From Pseudomonas mendocina (GTDB lineage Bacteria; Pseudomonadota; Gammaproteobacteria; Pseudomonadales; Pseudomonadaceae), in the NCBI RefSeq assembly GCF_900636545.1, contig NZ_LR134290.1, positions 806,001 to 870,000 on the forward strand: a DNA stretch of 64,000 nucleotides, in the 5' to 3' direction. Every line of letters begins with the position of its first letter. Within the stretch, counting starts at the first letter, position 1. The notes beneath the pieces are model-generated. The model was given only the letters and a program-made list of their open reading frames with translations. It was not told the origin of the DNA and did no database searches. This document shows positions 44,780-52,923 of this stretch, piece after piece. The translations under genes and the position numbers were made by a program.

Positions 44780-45286
44780 ATGCGCAAGGGCATTAGAGCT
44801 TTCGTCCGGGTCGTGGACGCATTCAACCTGAGGGTCGGGCGTTTCGCCATGTACCTGATCTTCGCCATGCTGGCGGTGCTGTTGTATTCCTCGATCAGCA
44901 AGACCTTCTTCACGCCATCGATCTGGACCCTGGAAAGCGCCCAGTTCCTCATGGTCGCCTATTTCCTGCTCGGCGGTGCCTACTCGATGCAGCTCGACGC
45001 CCATGTGCGCATGGACCTGGCCTACAGCAACTGGTCGCCGCGCACCCGGGCGCTGGTCGATGCGATCACCGTGTTCATGCTGATCTTCTACCTGGTGATG
45101 CTGCTGATCGGCGGCATTTCCTCCACCGACTACGCCATCGAATACAAGGAAACCAGCTACTCGGCCTGGTCGCCCTACATGGCGCCGATCAAGGTCATCA
45201 TGTGCTTCGGCATCGCGCTGATGCTGTTGCAGGCCATCGCCACCTTCTTCAAGGATGTTTACGCCGCCCGTGGGGAGACGCTGTGA
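44780..45286 (+). CDS. TRAP transporter small permease (DctQ type)
   Basis: A 168-residue protein with four transmembrane helices, the usual DctQ size. Conserved features include LESAQFLMVAYFLLGGAYSMQLDAHVRMDL, in blocks separated by loops, a typical DctQ signature (the GGAYSM and HVRMD elements). AGGAAA lies about 5 nt before the ATG. Its stop overlaps the large permease start (TGATG). It couples the large permease to the extracytoplasmic binding protein. Confidence 0.9.
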   Translation: MRKGIRAFVRVVDAFNLRVGRFAMYLIFAMLAVLLYSSISKTFFTPSIWTLESAQFLMVAYFLLGGAYSMQLDAHVRMDLAYSNWSPRTRALVDAITVFMLIFYLVMLLIGGISSTDYAIEYKETSYSAWSPYMAPIKVIMCFGIALMLLQAIATFFKDVYAARGETL

Positions 45287-46611
45287 TGAGCTATGAGCTG
45301 ATCGCGTTGCTGATGTTCTCCTCGATGATGTTGTTGTTGCTCACCGGCAAGCGGGTGTTCGGTGCCATCGGTTTCGTCGCGGCGGCTGCCGCCCTGCTGC
45401 TATGGGGCGACGGCGGTTCGGAGATGGCCTTCAGTGCAGCCATGAAGCTGATGAAGTGGTACCCGCTGCTGACCCTGCCGATGTTCGTGTTTATGGGGTA
45501 CATGCTCTCCGAGTCGGGTATTGCCGAAGACCTCTACAAGATGTTCCACGTCTGGATGGGGCCACTGCCGGGCGGTCTGGCCATCGGCACCATCTTCCTC
45601 ATGGTGGCGATCTCGGCGATGAACGGCCTGAGCGTGGCGGGCATGGCCATTGGCGCCAGCATCGCCTTGCCCGAACTGCTCAGGCGTGGCTACGACAAGA
45701 TCATGATTACCGGGGTGATCCAGGCCGGGAGTTCGCTCGGTATTCTGATCCCGCCCAGCGTGGTACTGGTGCTCTACGGCATGATCGCGCGCCAGCCGGT
45801 GGGCCAGCTGTGGCTGGCCGGGGCGATTCCGGGCCTGATGATGGCCGGCATGTTCATGCTCTACATCGCCATTCGCTGCCGCCTGCAGCCGCAGCTCGGC
45901 CCGGCCCTCTCAAAGGCCGAGCGCGAGCAGATCAGCATGCAGGAGAAGCTGCGCCTGCTCAGCGCCGGGCTGGTACCGGTGTTCATCTTCCTGTCGATGA
46001 CCGGGCTGTTCCTGATGGGCTACACCAGCCTGGTGGAAAGCTCGGCGGTCGGTGCAGCCGCCGCGACCCTGGCGGCGCTGTTCAAGGGGCGCCTGAGTGG
46101 CAAGGTGATGGAGGAGACACTGCGTAAGACGCTCGCCATCAGCTGCATGTTCATGTGGATCATCCTTGCAGCCCTGTGCTTCGGTGCGGTGTTCGACGGT
46201 CTCGGCGCGGTCCGCGCCATCGAGAACTTCTTCGTCGACAGTTTGCATCTGGGCCCCTGGCAGATCCTCATCCTGATGCAGATCTCGTTCATCGTGATGG
46301 GCATGTTCCTTGATGACACCGCCATGCTGGTGATCGTCGCGCCGCTCTACATCCCGTTGGTCGGCGCCCTGGGCTTCGATCTGGTCTGGTACGGCGTGCT
46401 CTACACCATCACCTGCCAGATCGCCTACATGACCCCGCCGTTCGGCTACAACCTGTTCCTCATGCGGGCCATGGCACCGCATGAGGTGTCCCTGCGCGAT
46501 ATCTACGTCTCGGTCGTCCCCTTCGTCATCATCATGGTCCTGGCGCTGACCCTGGTCATGGTCTTCCCGCAGCTGGCGCTGTGGTTGCCGCAACTGCACT
46601 ACGGCGGCTGA
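45286..46611 (+). CDS. TRAP transporter large permease (DctM type)
   Basis: A 441-residue polytopic protein. The ATG at 45286 overlaps the preceding stop. It has the DctM layout: N-terminal YELIALLMFSSMMLLLLTGKRVFG, then LSEVAISAMNGLSVAG-like motif (MVAISAMNGLSVAGMAIGAS), GVIQAGSSLGILIPPSVVLV, and C-terminal MTPPFGYNLFLMRAMAP. It carries out Na+-driven uptake of the substrate captured by the periplasmic binding protein. A G+C-rich stem-loop follows it. Confidence 0.93.
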   Translation: MSYELIALLMFSSMMLLLLTGKRVFGAIGFVAAAAALLLWGDGGSEMAFSAAMKLMKWYPLLTLPMFVFMGYMLSESGIAEDLYKMFHVWMGPLPGGLAIGTIFLMVAISAMNGLSVAGMAIGASIALPELLRRGYDKIMITGVIQAGSSLGILIPPSVVLVLYGMIARQPVGQLWLAGAIPGLMMAGMFMLYIAIRCRLQPQLGPALSKAEREQISMQEKLRLLSAGLVPVFIFLSMTGLFLMGYTSLVESSAVGAAAATLAALFKGRLSGKVMEETLRKTLAISCMFMWIILAALCFGAVFDGLGAVRAIENFFVDSLHLGPWQILILMQISFIVMGMFLDDTAMLVIVAPLYIPLVGALGFDLVWYGVLYTITCQIAYMTPPFGYNLFLMRAMAPHEVSLRDIYVSVVPFVIIMVLALTLVMVFPQLALWLPQLHYGG

Positions 46612-46623
46612 TCAATGGAAATC

Positions 46624-46640
46624 GGCGCGCCCTGCGCGCC
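46624..46640 (+). other. Stem-loop between TRAP permease and binding-protein genes
   Basis: GGCGCGC-CCT-GCGCGCC is a perfect 7-bp stem in the 134-nt gap. Such intercistronic hairpins often raise the yield of the downstream binding protein by protecting its mRNA or limiting read-through. No T run is present. Confidence 0.4.
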
Positions 46641-46745
46641 AGCAGTCGAGCCGGCGCCTGCCGGTCACTGGCAAGGCTGTCGCGATGCCGCGGCGGCAAC
46701 AAGCGGTTGTATTGCATCTGCATCGACACTATCGGAGAGACCAGC

Positions 46746-47783
46746 ATGAGTACTAGACGCGATTTCCTGAAAACCGCCGCGGTCGGCACCGCCGCCCTCG
46801 GCTCGGCGCATATCTATGCTGCCGAACCGAAGAAGATTACCTGGCGCCTGCAGACCTACGCCGGCGCGGCGCTGGCCGAGCACGTGATCAAACCCTCGAT
46901 CGACGCCTTCAACAAGGCGGCCAACGGCCAGATGGAGATCAAGCTGTACTTCGCCGATCAACTGGTGCCCACCGGCGAGCTGTTTCGTGCCATGCAGCGT
47001 GGCACCATCGACGCGGTGCAGAGCGACGACGACTCGATTGCCGCACCGGTGGACGTCTCGGTGTTCGGTGGCTACTTCCCCTTCGCCACCCGTTACAGTC
47101 TCGACGTGCCGGTCCTGTTCGAACAGTACGGGCTCAACGAGATCTGGGCCGAGGCCTATGGCGAGGTCAAGGGTGTGACCTGGCTCGGCGCCGGTGCCTG
47201 GGACCCTTGCCACTTCGCCACCGTGCAGCCAATCAGAAAGCTCGATGACCTCAAGGGCAAACGCATCTTCACTTTCCCTACCGCCGGCAAGTTCCTTTCG
47301 CGCTTCGGCGTGATTCCGGTGACCCTGCCCTGGGAAGACGTCGAGGTGGCGATCCAGACCGGCGAGCTGGACGGTATCGCCTGGTCTGGCATTACCGAGG
47401 ACTACACCGTCGGCTGGGCCAACGTCACCAAGTATTTCCTGACCAACAACATCTCCGGTGCCTGGTGCGGCTCCTACTTCGCCAACTCGGAAAAATGGGC
47501 CGAGGTGCCGGAGCATCTCAAGACCCTGTTCAAGCTGTGCATGGACAGCTCCAACTACTACCGCCAGCACTGGTACTGGGGCGGCGAGGCGCAGCTGCGT
47601 GTCGAGGGCGGCAAGCTGGAGCTGACCTCCATTCCCGCCGAAGAGTGGGCCACGGTTGAAGCCGAGGCGCAGAAATTCTGGGACGAAATCGCCAAGACCA
47701 GCCCGCGCTGCGCCAAGGTGGTGGACATCTTCAAGAAGTACAACGCGCTGATGGCCAAGGCCGGTTCGCCCTATCGCGGTTGA
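46746..47783 (+). CDS. TRAP transporter substrate-binding protein (DctP type)
   Basis: A 345-residue protein from the ATG at 46746. The start MSTRRDFLKTAAVGTAALGS is a Tat signal (RRDFLK), so it is exported folded. The mature protein has the DctP fold with ADQLVPTGELFRAMQRGTID-like ligand elements and KLDDLKGKRIFTF, a conserved region. Tat export of the binding protein fits TRAP systems for 2-oxo acids, keto acids and amine-like ligands. The ligand is not identifiable. An AGAGA-type site (GGAGAG) precedes the start. Confidence 0.9.
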   Translation: MSTRRDFLKTAAVGTAALGSAHIYAAEPKKITWRLQTYAGAALAEHVIKPSIDAFNKAANGQMEIKLYFADQLVPTGELFRAMQRGTIDAVQSDDDSIAAPVDVSVFGGYFPFATRYSLDVPVLFEQYGLNEIWAEAYGEVKGVTWLGAGAWDPCHFATVQPIRKLDDLKGKRIFTFPTAGKFLSRFGVIPVTLPWEDVEVAIQTGELDGIAWSGITEDYTVGWANVTKYFLTNNISGAWCGSYFANSEKWAEVPEHLKTLFKLCMDSSNYYRQHWYWGGEAQLRVEGGKLELTSIPAEEWATVEAEAQKFWDEIAKTSPRCAKVVDIFKKYNALMAKAGSPYRG

Positions 47784-47803
47784 TGTCATTTGAGTGAGCC
47801 AGA

Positions 47804-47829
47804 GCGCCCGTACCGAGCGGTACGGGCGC
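47804..47829 (+). terminator. Stem-loop after the TRAP binding-protein gene
   Basis: GCGCCCGTACC-GAGC-GGTACGGGCGC is a perfect 11-bp stem with a 4-nt loop, 20 nt after the stop. It has no T run. It may end most transcripts from the TRAP genes or stabilize their 3' end. Confidence 0.5.
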
Positions 47830-48040
47830 GGTTCCATCCAGCGCGGCATCGCTCCAGTCAGATTTTTCCCTGCGTGTGCCTGCCATCCCGGCAATCCTGT
47901 ACCACACTCTATGAGCCTGAAACGGACGCTATACCAAGCGTCGTGCTGCGCTCGTGCGTTATCGGCCTTGCCTGGCCGCTCATCGATGCCCAGCCCTGCG
48001 CTTGACCCGCTTGCCATAACAACAAGACACAGGGGTTAGC

Positions 48041-49414
48041 ATGTTCAAACCACGGGATGTAAAGACCCTGGACGATGCGCGGCGCATCGTCGAGGAGCGT
48101 GGCCTTAGCCACGTGAAAGTCGGTCTGTTCGATAACGATGGGGTGATGCGCGGCAAGTACATGAGCCGCAGCAAGTTCTTCTCCGCTCTCGAGCACGGCT
48201 TCGCCTTCTGCGATGTGGTGCTCGGTTGGGACGTCAAGGATCAGCTCTACGACAATACCCAATACACCGGCTGGCATAGCGGCTACCCGGACGCGCCGGT
48301 GCGTATCCTGCCGCACACCTGCCGCGAGATTCCCTTCGAGAACGGCATGTTGCTGTTTCTCGCCGAGTTCGACCAGCAGGCCGAGGCGGTGTGCCCGCGC
48401 GGCACGCTGCGCCGGGTGATCCAGCGCTGCCAGGACATGGGCTTCGAGCCCTATGCGGCGCTGGAGTACGAGTTCTTCATGTTCGATGAAACCCCGGACT
48501 CTGCGCGGGCCAAAGGCTTTCGCGATCTCAAGCCGTTCACCCCGGACTGGTTCGGTTATTCGATGATCCGCAACTCGGTGCATGCCGAGCTCTATCACCA
48601 GATTCTCGAAATGGGCGAGGCGATGGACTTTCCCATCGAAGGCCTGCACACCGAGACCGGCCCGGGCGTGCTCGAGGCAGCCATCGCCTACGACCATGCC
48701 GAGGCGGCGGCGGACAAGGGCGCGTTGTTCAAGACCTTCATGAAGGTACTGGCTCAGCGCAACGGGCTGATGGCCACCTTCATGGCCAAGTGGTCGGGCA
48801 AGTACCCAGGACAGAGCGGCCACATCCATGTGTCGTTGCGTGATCGCAAGACGGACAAGTCTGCGTTCTACGACCCCAGCCAGGCGCACAACATGAGCAA
48901 GCTGCAGCGGCATTTTCTCGCCGGGCAGCAGCGTCTGATGCCGCAGTTCCTGTGCATGGTGGCGCCGACTCTGAATAGCTACCGGCGCTTGATCCCCGGC
49001 TTCTGGGCGCCTACCGACGCCACCTGGGGGGTGGAGAACCGCACCGCAGCGCTGCGGGTGATTCCCGGCAGCGACAAGTCGCAGCGCCAGGAATACCGCC
49101 TTGGCGCTGCCGACGGTAATCCCTTTCTGGCCCTGTCGGTAGCTATCGGCTCGGGGCTGTACGGGATCATGCAGGAGTGGGAGCCGACCGAGCCGGTCAG
49201 TGGCAACGCCTATGCGGTCAAGCACCCCGAGGAGTTGGCGCTGCCGCGTACGCTGTGGGACGCCGCGCAGCGCCTCAAGGATTCGCTGGCAGCGCGCGAG
49301 CTGTTCGGCGATGCCTTCGTCGAGCACTTCGCCGCCAGCCGCGAGTGGGAAGAGCGTGAGTACCGCCGCCATGTCAGCGATTGGGAGCTGGATCGCTACT
49401 TCGAAATCATCTGA
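48041..49414 (+). CDS. Glutamine synthetase-like gamma-glutamyl ligase
   Basis: A 457-residue protein of the GS-III/GlnA-like family. The N-terminal beta-grasp region is short, and the catalytic domain has EYEFFMF, LHTETGPGVLEAAI, HIHVSLRDR, NSYRRLIPGFWAPT and ENRTAALRVIPG, all ligand-binding strips of GS-like ligases. Most members that stand beside an aldehyde dehydrogenase and an alcohol dehydrogenase add glutamate to amines (PuuA-, IpuC- or GMAS-like). The short, gapped N-terminal region and the neighbours argue against assimilatory glutamine synthetase. The amine substrate is unknown. The 257-nt leader shows no clear sigma-54 site. Confidence 0.88.
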   Translation: MFKPRDVKTLDDARRIVEERGLSHVKVGLFDNDGVMRGKYMSRSKFFSALEHGFAFCDVVLGWDVKDQLYDNTQYTGWHSGYPDAPVRILPHTCREIPFENGMLLFLAEFDQQAEAVCPRGTLRRVIQRCQDMGFEPYAALEYEFFMFDETPDSARAKGFRDLKPFTPDWFGYSMIRNSVHAELYHQILEMGEAMDFPIEGLHTETGPGVLEAAIAYDHAEAAADKGALFKTFMKVLAQRNGLMATFMAKWSGKYPGQSGHIHVSLRDRKTDKSAFYDPSQAHNMSKLQRHFLAGQQRLMPQFLCMVAPTLNSYRRLIPGFWAPTDATWGVENRTAALRVIPGSDKSQRQEYRLGAADGNPFLALSVAIGSGLYGIMQEWEPTEPVSGNAYAVKHPEELALPRTLWDAAQRLKDSLAARELFGDAFVEHFAASREWEEREYRRHVSDWELDRYFEII

Positions 49415-49425
49415 TTCCACCGTCC

Positions 49426-49484
49426 GTAGCCCGGATGCAATCCGGGGCGGTTTCGTCGAGTGCCCCGGATCGCATTCGGGCTAC
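49426..49484. repeat. REP-like inverted repeat (GTAGCCCGGAT type)
   Basis: Arms 49426-49448 and 49462-49484 (23 nt each) are complementary with two mismatches and run GTAGCCCGGATGC... on both strands. This is a well-known type of Pseudomonas intergenic palindrome. It lies between the ligase and aldehyde dehydrogenase genes. Confidence 0.8.
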
Positions 49485-49509
49485 GCGGGCAAGATTTCTG
49501 GAGCACCTT

Positions 49510-50898
49510 ATGAGCAAACTGCAATGCATTTCCCCCATCGACGGCTCGGTCTACGTCGAGCGTCATCTGGCTTCCAATCCTGAAGTACTGGTGGCGCTGG
49601 CCAAGGCCGAGCTGGCGCAGCAGGCCTGGAAGCAGACGCCGCTGCGCGAACGTATCGCCATCGGCCGGCGCGCCATCGAAGCCTTCGCTGCACGTGAGGC
49701 GCAACTGGCCGAAGAGCTGTGCTGGATGATGGGCCGGCCAATCCGTTACGCCGCTGGCGAGATCCGTGGCTTCGTCGAGCGTGCCAGCCATATGGCCGAT
49801 ATCGCCGAGGGCTCGCTGGCCGACATCCGCCTGCCGGAAAAGGCCGGCTTCACCCGTTTCATTCGCCGTGAGCCATTGGGCCTGGCGTTGATCATCGCAC
49901 CCTGGAACTACCCCTATCTGACCGCCGTCAATGCGGTGATGCCGGCGCTGTTGGCGGGCAATGTGGTGTTGCTCAAGCACTCGGCGCAGACGCCGCTGTG
50001 CGCCGAACGCATGGTCGGGGCCTTCGCCGAAGCTGGTCTGCCCGAAGGCGTATTCCAGTACCTGCACCTGAGCCATGGCGAGACCGAAGCCTTGATTCGC
50101 TCACCAAGCATCGACCATGTCGCTTTTACCGGTTCGGTGCCCGGTGGCGCCATGGTCGAGCGTGCGGCGGCCGGGCGTTTCATCAGCGTCGGGCTGGAGC
50201 TGGGCGGCAAGGACCCGGCTTACGTCCGCGCCGATGCCGATCTGCAGCACGCGGTGGAAACCGCCATCGACGGCGCCTTTTTCAATTCCGGGCAATCCTG
50301 CTGCGGCGTCGAGCGTATCTACGTGCACGAGTCATTGTTCGATGAGTTCGTCGAGCGCGCGGTGGCGTTGGTGCGCCAATACAAACTGGGGCGTTCGGAC
50401 GACCCGCAGACCACCCTCGGCCCGCTGGTGCGCAGCGACGCCGCCGACTTCGTCCGCGCACAGATCGCCGAGGCGGTCGCGCAGGGCGCCAGAGCGCATA
50501 TCGACCCGGCCGAGTTTCCATTAGACGCGCCAGGCACGCCCTACCTGGCGCCGCAGGTGCTGACCAACGTCAACCATGAAATGCGCGTGATGACCGAGGA
50601 ATCCTTCGGCCCCGTGGTGGGCATTCAGAAGGTTGCCGACGACGAGGAAGCGCTGGCGCTGATGAACGACAGCGAGTTCGGCCTGACCGCAGCCATCTTC
50701 AGTCGCGATGTCGACGCCGCCATGGCTTTGGCTGATCGGGTCGAGGCCGGCACGGTGTTCCTCAACCGCTGCGATTACCTCGATCCCGGCCTGGCCTGGA
50801 CCGGGGTGAAGTACTCGGGGCGCGGCTGCACCCTCTCAAGGGTCGGCTACGAGCAACTGACCCGGCCGAAATCCTTCCACTTCAAGACTCAGCTGTGA
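49510..50898 (+). CDS. Aldehyde dehydrogenase family protein
   Basis: A 462-residue NAD(P)-dependent dehydrogenase from the ATG at 49510 (MSKLQCISPIDGSVY). Features: the cofactor region IIAPWNYPYLTAVNAVMPAL, the general base Glu in ELGGKDPAYV, and the nucleophile in NSGQSCCGVERIYV, where the first or second Cys is catalytic. It follows the gamma-glutamyl ligase gene and precedes an alcohol dehydrogenase gene by 10 nt. It probably oxidises the aldehyde formed from the amine or alcohol substrate. An upstream in-frame ATG at 49381 falls in the ligase gene. Confidence 0.93.
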   Translation: MSKLQCISPIDGSVYVERHLASNPEVLVALAKAELAQQAWKQTPLRERIAIGRRAIEAFAAREAQLAEELCWMMGRPIRYAAGEIRGFVERASHMADIAEGSLADIRLPEKAGFTRFIRREPLGLALIIAPWNYPYLTAVNAVMPALLAGNVVLLKHSAQTPLCAERMVGAFAEAGLPEGVFQYLHLSHGETEALIRSPSIDHVAFTGSVPGGAMVERAAAGRFISVGLELGGKDPAYVRADADLQHAVETAIDGAFFNSGQSCCGVERIYVHESLFDEFVERAVALVRQYKLGRSDDPQTTLGPLVRSDAADFVRAQIAEAVAQGARAHIDPAEFPLDAPGTPYLAPQVLTNVNHEMRVMTEESFGPVVGIQKVADDEEALALMNDSEFGLTAAIFSRDVDAAMALADRVEAGTVFLNRCDYLDPGLAWTGVKYSGRGCTLSRVGYEQLTRPKSFHFKTQL

Positions 50899-50908
50899 GG
50901 CGCGCGCC

Positions 50909-52078
50909 ATGATTCTCGATCAGTACCGCATGAACTGGAACTACCCGACCTCGATGCGCGTTGGCGTTGGGCGCATTGCCGAGTTGGCCGAGGCCTGCAG
51001 TCAACTGGGTATGCGCGCGCCGCTGCTGTGCACCGATCCCGGCCTGGCTGCGTTACCGATGATCGACGCGGCGTTGCGTCAGTGCCGCGATGCCGGATTG
51101 AAGGCTGGGCTGTTCTCGGCGATCAAGGGCAACCCCACCGGCAGCAACGTGATGGACGGTGTCGCTGCATTTAAGACAGGCGGACATGACGGGGTGATCG
51201 CCTTCGGCGGCGGCTCGGCGCTGGATGCCGGCAAGGCCATCGCCCTGATGGTCGGCCAGGATCGGCCGTTGTGGGATTTCGAGGACATCGGCGACAACGC
51301 CAGTCGGGTCAATGTAGCCGGTATGGCACCGGTGGTGGCGGTGCCGACCACGGCCGGCACCGGCTCGGAAGTCGGTCGCGCCTCGGTGATCACCGACGAC
51401 ACGGCGCATATCAAACGCATCATCTTCCACGCGCGGATGCTGCCGGCGCTGGTGATTCTCGACCCCGAGCTGACCGTCGGCCTGCCGGCGAAAATCACCG
51501 CCGCCACCGGCATGGACGCGCTGTCGCACAGCCTGGAGGCCTTCTGCTCGCCGCTGTTTCACCCCATGGCCGAGGGCATCGCCCTGGAGGGCATGCGTCT
51601 GGTGCAGCAGTACCTGCCGCGTGCAGTGGCGCAGGGTGGTGATGTCGAGGCGCGGCTGCAGATGCTGGTGGCCTCGAGCATGGGTGCCACCGCCTTCCAG
51701 CGTGGCCTGGGGGCGATGCATGCGCTGGCGCATCCGCTGGGTGCCCTGTATGACGCCCATCATGGCTTGCTCAATGCGGTGCTGATGCCGTACGTGCTGG
51801 TGGCTAACCGTGGCGCCATCGAGCCGCAGATGGAGAAGATGGCGCGCTACCTGGCGCTGCCGGGCGGCGGCTTCGAGGCGGTGCTGGAGTGGGTGCTGGC
51901 GCTGCGCAGCGAGGTGGGCATCCCCCACAGCCTGGGTGAGATCGGCATCGACGATGCGCGCATCGAACAGGTCGGGCGCATGGCCGAGGTCGACCCCTCT
52001 GCCGGTACCAACCCCATCGGCTTCAGCGCCGTGCAATACAGCGCATTGTTCGAGAAAGCCGTGCGCGGGACATTGTAG
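50909..52078 (+). CDS. Iron-containing alcohol dehydrogenase
   Basis: A 389-residue group III dehydrogenase. The NAD-binding GGGSALDAGK and the metal-binding His residues in MDALSHSLEAFCS, GLGAMHALAHPLGALYDAHHG are present. It starts 10 nt after the aldehyde dehydrogenase stop, so they are one transcription unit. It most likely oxidises a primary alcohol group, giving the aldehyde used by the neighbouring dehydrogenase. Confidence 0.93.
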   Translation: MILDQYRMNWNYPTSMRVGVGRIAELAEACSQLGMRAPLLCTDPGLAALPMIDAALRQCRDAGLKAGLFSAIKGNPTGSNVMDGVAAFKTGGHDGVIAFGGGSALDAGKAIALMVGQDRPLWDFEDIGDNASRVNVAGMAPVVAVPTTAGTGSEVGRASVITDDTAHIKRIIFHARMLPALVILDPELTVGLPAKITAATGMDALSHSLEAFCSPLFHPMAEGIALEGMRLVQQYLPRAVAQGGDVEARLQMLVASSMGATAFQRGLGAMHALAHPLGALYDAHHGLLNAVLMPYVLVANRGAIEPQMEKMARYLALPGGGFEAVLEWVLALRSEVGIPHSLGEIGIDDARIEQVGRMAEVDPSAGTNPIGFSAVQYSALFEKAVRGTL

Positions 52079-52084
52079 CCCGAC

Positions 52085-52196
52085 CCTCTCCCCCCAGCCC
52101 GCTCTCCCGCAAGCGGGAGAGGGGAGCAGTGCAGCAAGCGTCTGATACTGGCGGCGGATGGCTCCCTCTCCCATTTATGGGAGAGGGCTTGGGGAG
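52085..52196. repeat. GGGAGAGGG-type intergenic repeat
   Basis: Two hairpins occur: CTCTCCCGC-AA-GCGGGAGAG (52102-52121) and CCCTCTCCCAT-TT-ATGGGAGAGGG (52164-52187). The second shares its arms with the element at 27964-27989. It lies between convergent genes and could act as a terminator. Confidence 0.75.
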
Positions 52197-52213
52197 AGAG
52201 GAAAATCTGTGGT

Positions 52214-52747
52214 TTATTCCCCGGCCTGAGCCGCCTGCAAAGCCTCCAGCGCCGGCGCGGCGTAGATGCCCACTTCCACCGCCAGCTCCATTACCCGCGG
52301 CAGGTCGCTGGCGTACACCAGCACGGCCTGCAGCTCGTCATCCAGTGGCTCGCTGAAATCCACCAGCACGTAGCCGCCGGTTTCCGGTGACAGTGCCGAG
52401 AGCTGCACCTGGATACGGTTGAGCGCCTTGAGCGGCTCGGTCTTGGCCAGTTGCTTGGCCTTGAGTACGAACTGCACCTGCGGGCCGAAGGATTCGGTGA
52501 TGCGCTGGAACAGCTCCTCGTAGCTGTCGGCCTGGAACAGCACTGTATCCGGCAGGCTGCCGACCACCACCCATTCGCCCAGCGGGATGGGGAATTCGTC
52601 GTCGTAGTTGACGTCCGGGTTGGCGGCGAGGAACGCGGCCGGGTCGGCGTAGGCCTGCGTGGCCTCGTCAGCGATACGGGCGATCTCGTCCTCGGGCAGG
52701 CAGCCGGAGCTTATCTTGGCGATCAGTTCTTCCAGCTGGGCTTTCAT
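52214..52747 (-). CDS. Hypothetical protein beside the Hsp70 gene
   Basis: A 177-residue acidic, soluble protein with no signal or membrane segment. It begins MKAQLEELIAKISSGCLPEDE. A strongly conserved-looking core (EFPIPLGEWVVVGSLPDTVLFQADSYEEL, shown here only in part) is followed by Asp/Glu-rich helices. I do not recognise the family. It is transcribed in the same direction as, and 176 nt downstream of, the YegD-type Hsp70 gene, with a palindromic repeat between; whether they cooperate is unknown. Confidence 0.7.
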   Translation of the reverse strand: MKAQLEELIAKISSGCLPEDEIARIADEATQAYADPAAFLAANPDVNYDDEFPIPLGEWVVVGSLPDTVLFQADSYEELFQRITESFGPQVQFVLKAKQLAKTEPLKALNRIQVQLSALSPETGGYVLVDFSEPLDDELQAVLVYASDLPRVMELAVEVGIYAAPALEALQAAQAGE

Positions 52748-52848
52748 CTCGCTATTCCTCGGTCATTCAGTTGGGCGGCAAGCATAACTCAGAGCCTGTT
52801 GTGCGATGCACGGGAGAACAGGTCGGGCTTCTGGCCTGTATCAATTCC

Positions 52849-52917
52849 TGTAGGAGGGGCTTTAGCCGCGAGTGGTCTGTGCGGGAGTCCAGCGTCGCGG
52901 CTAAAGCCCCTCCCACA
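52849..52917. repeat. REP-like inverted repeat (TGTAGGAGGGGCTTTAGCC type)
   Basis: Arms 52849-52871 and 52895-52917 are complementary over 23 nt with one mismatch and contain AGGGGCTTTAGCCGCGA. This is a common Pseudomonas intergenic element. It lies between the hypothetical gene and the Hsp70 gene. Confidence 0.85.
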
Positions 52918-52923
52918 AAAAAA

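Noticed and set aside
46665..49420. Long minus-strand ORFs opposite the TRAP binding-protein and ligase genes
   Set aside because: Antisense shadows with no start signals or motifs.
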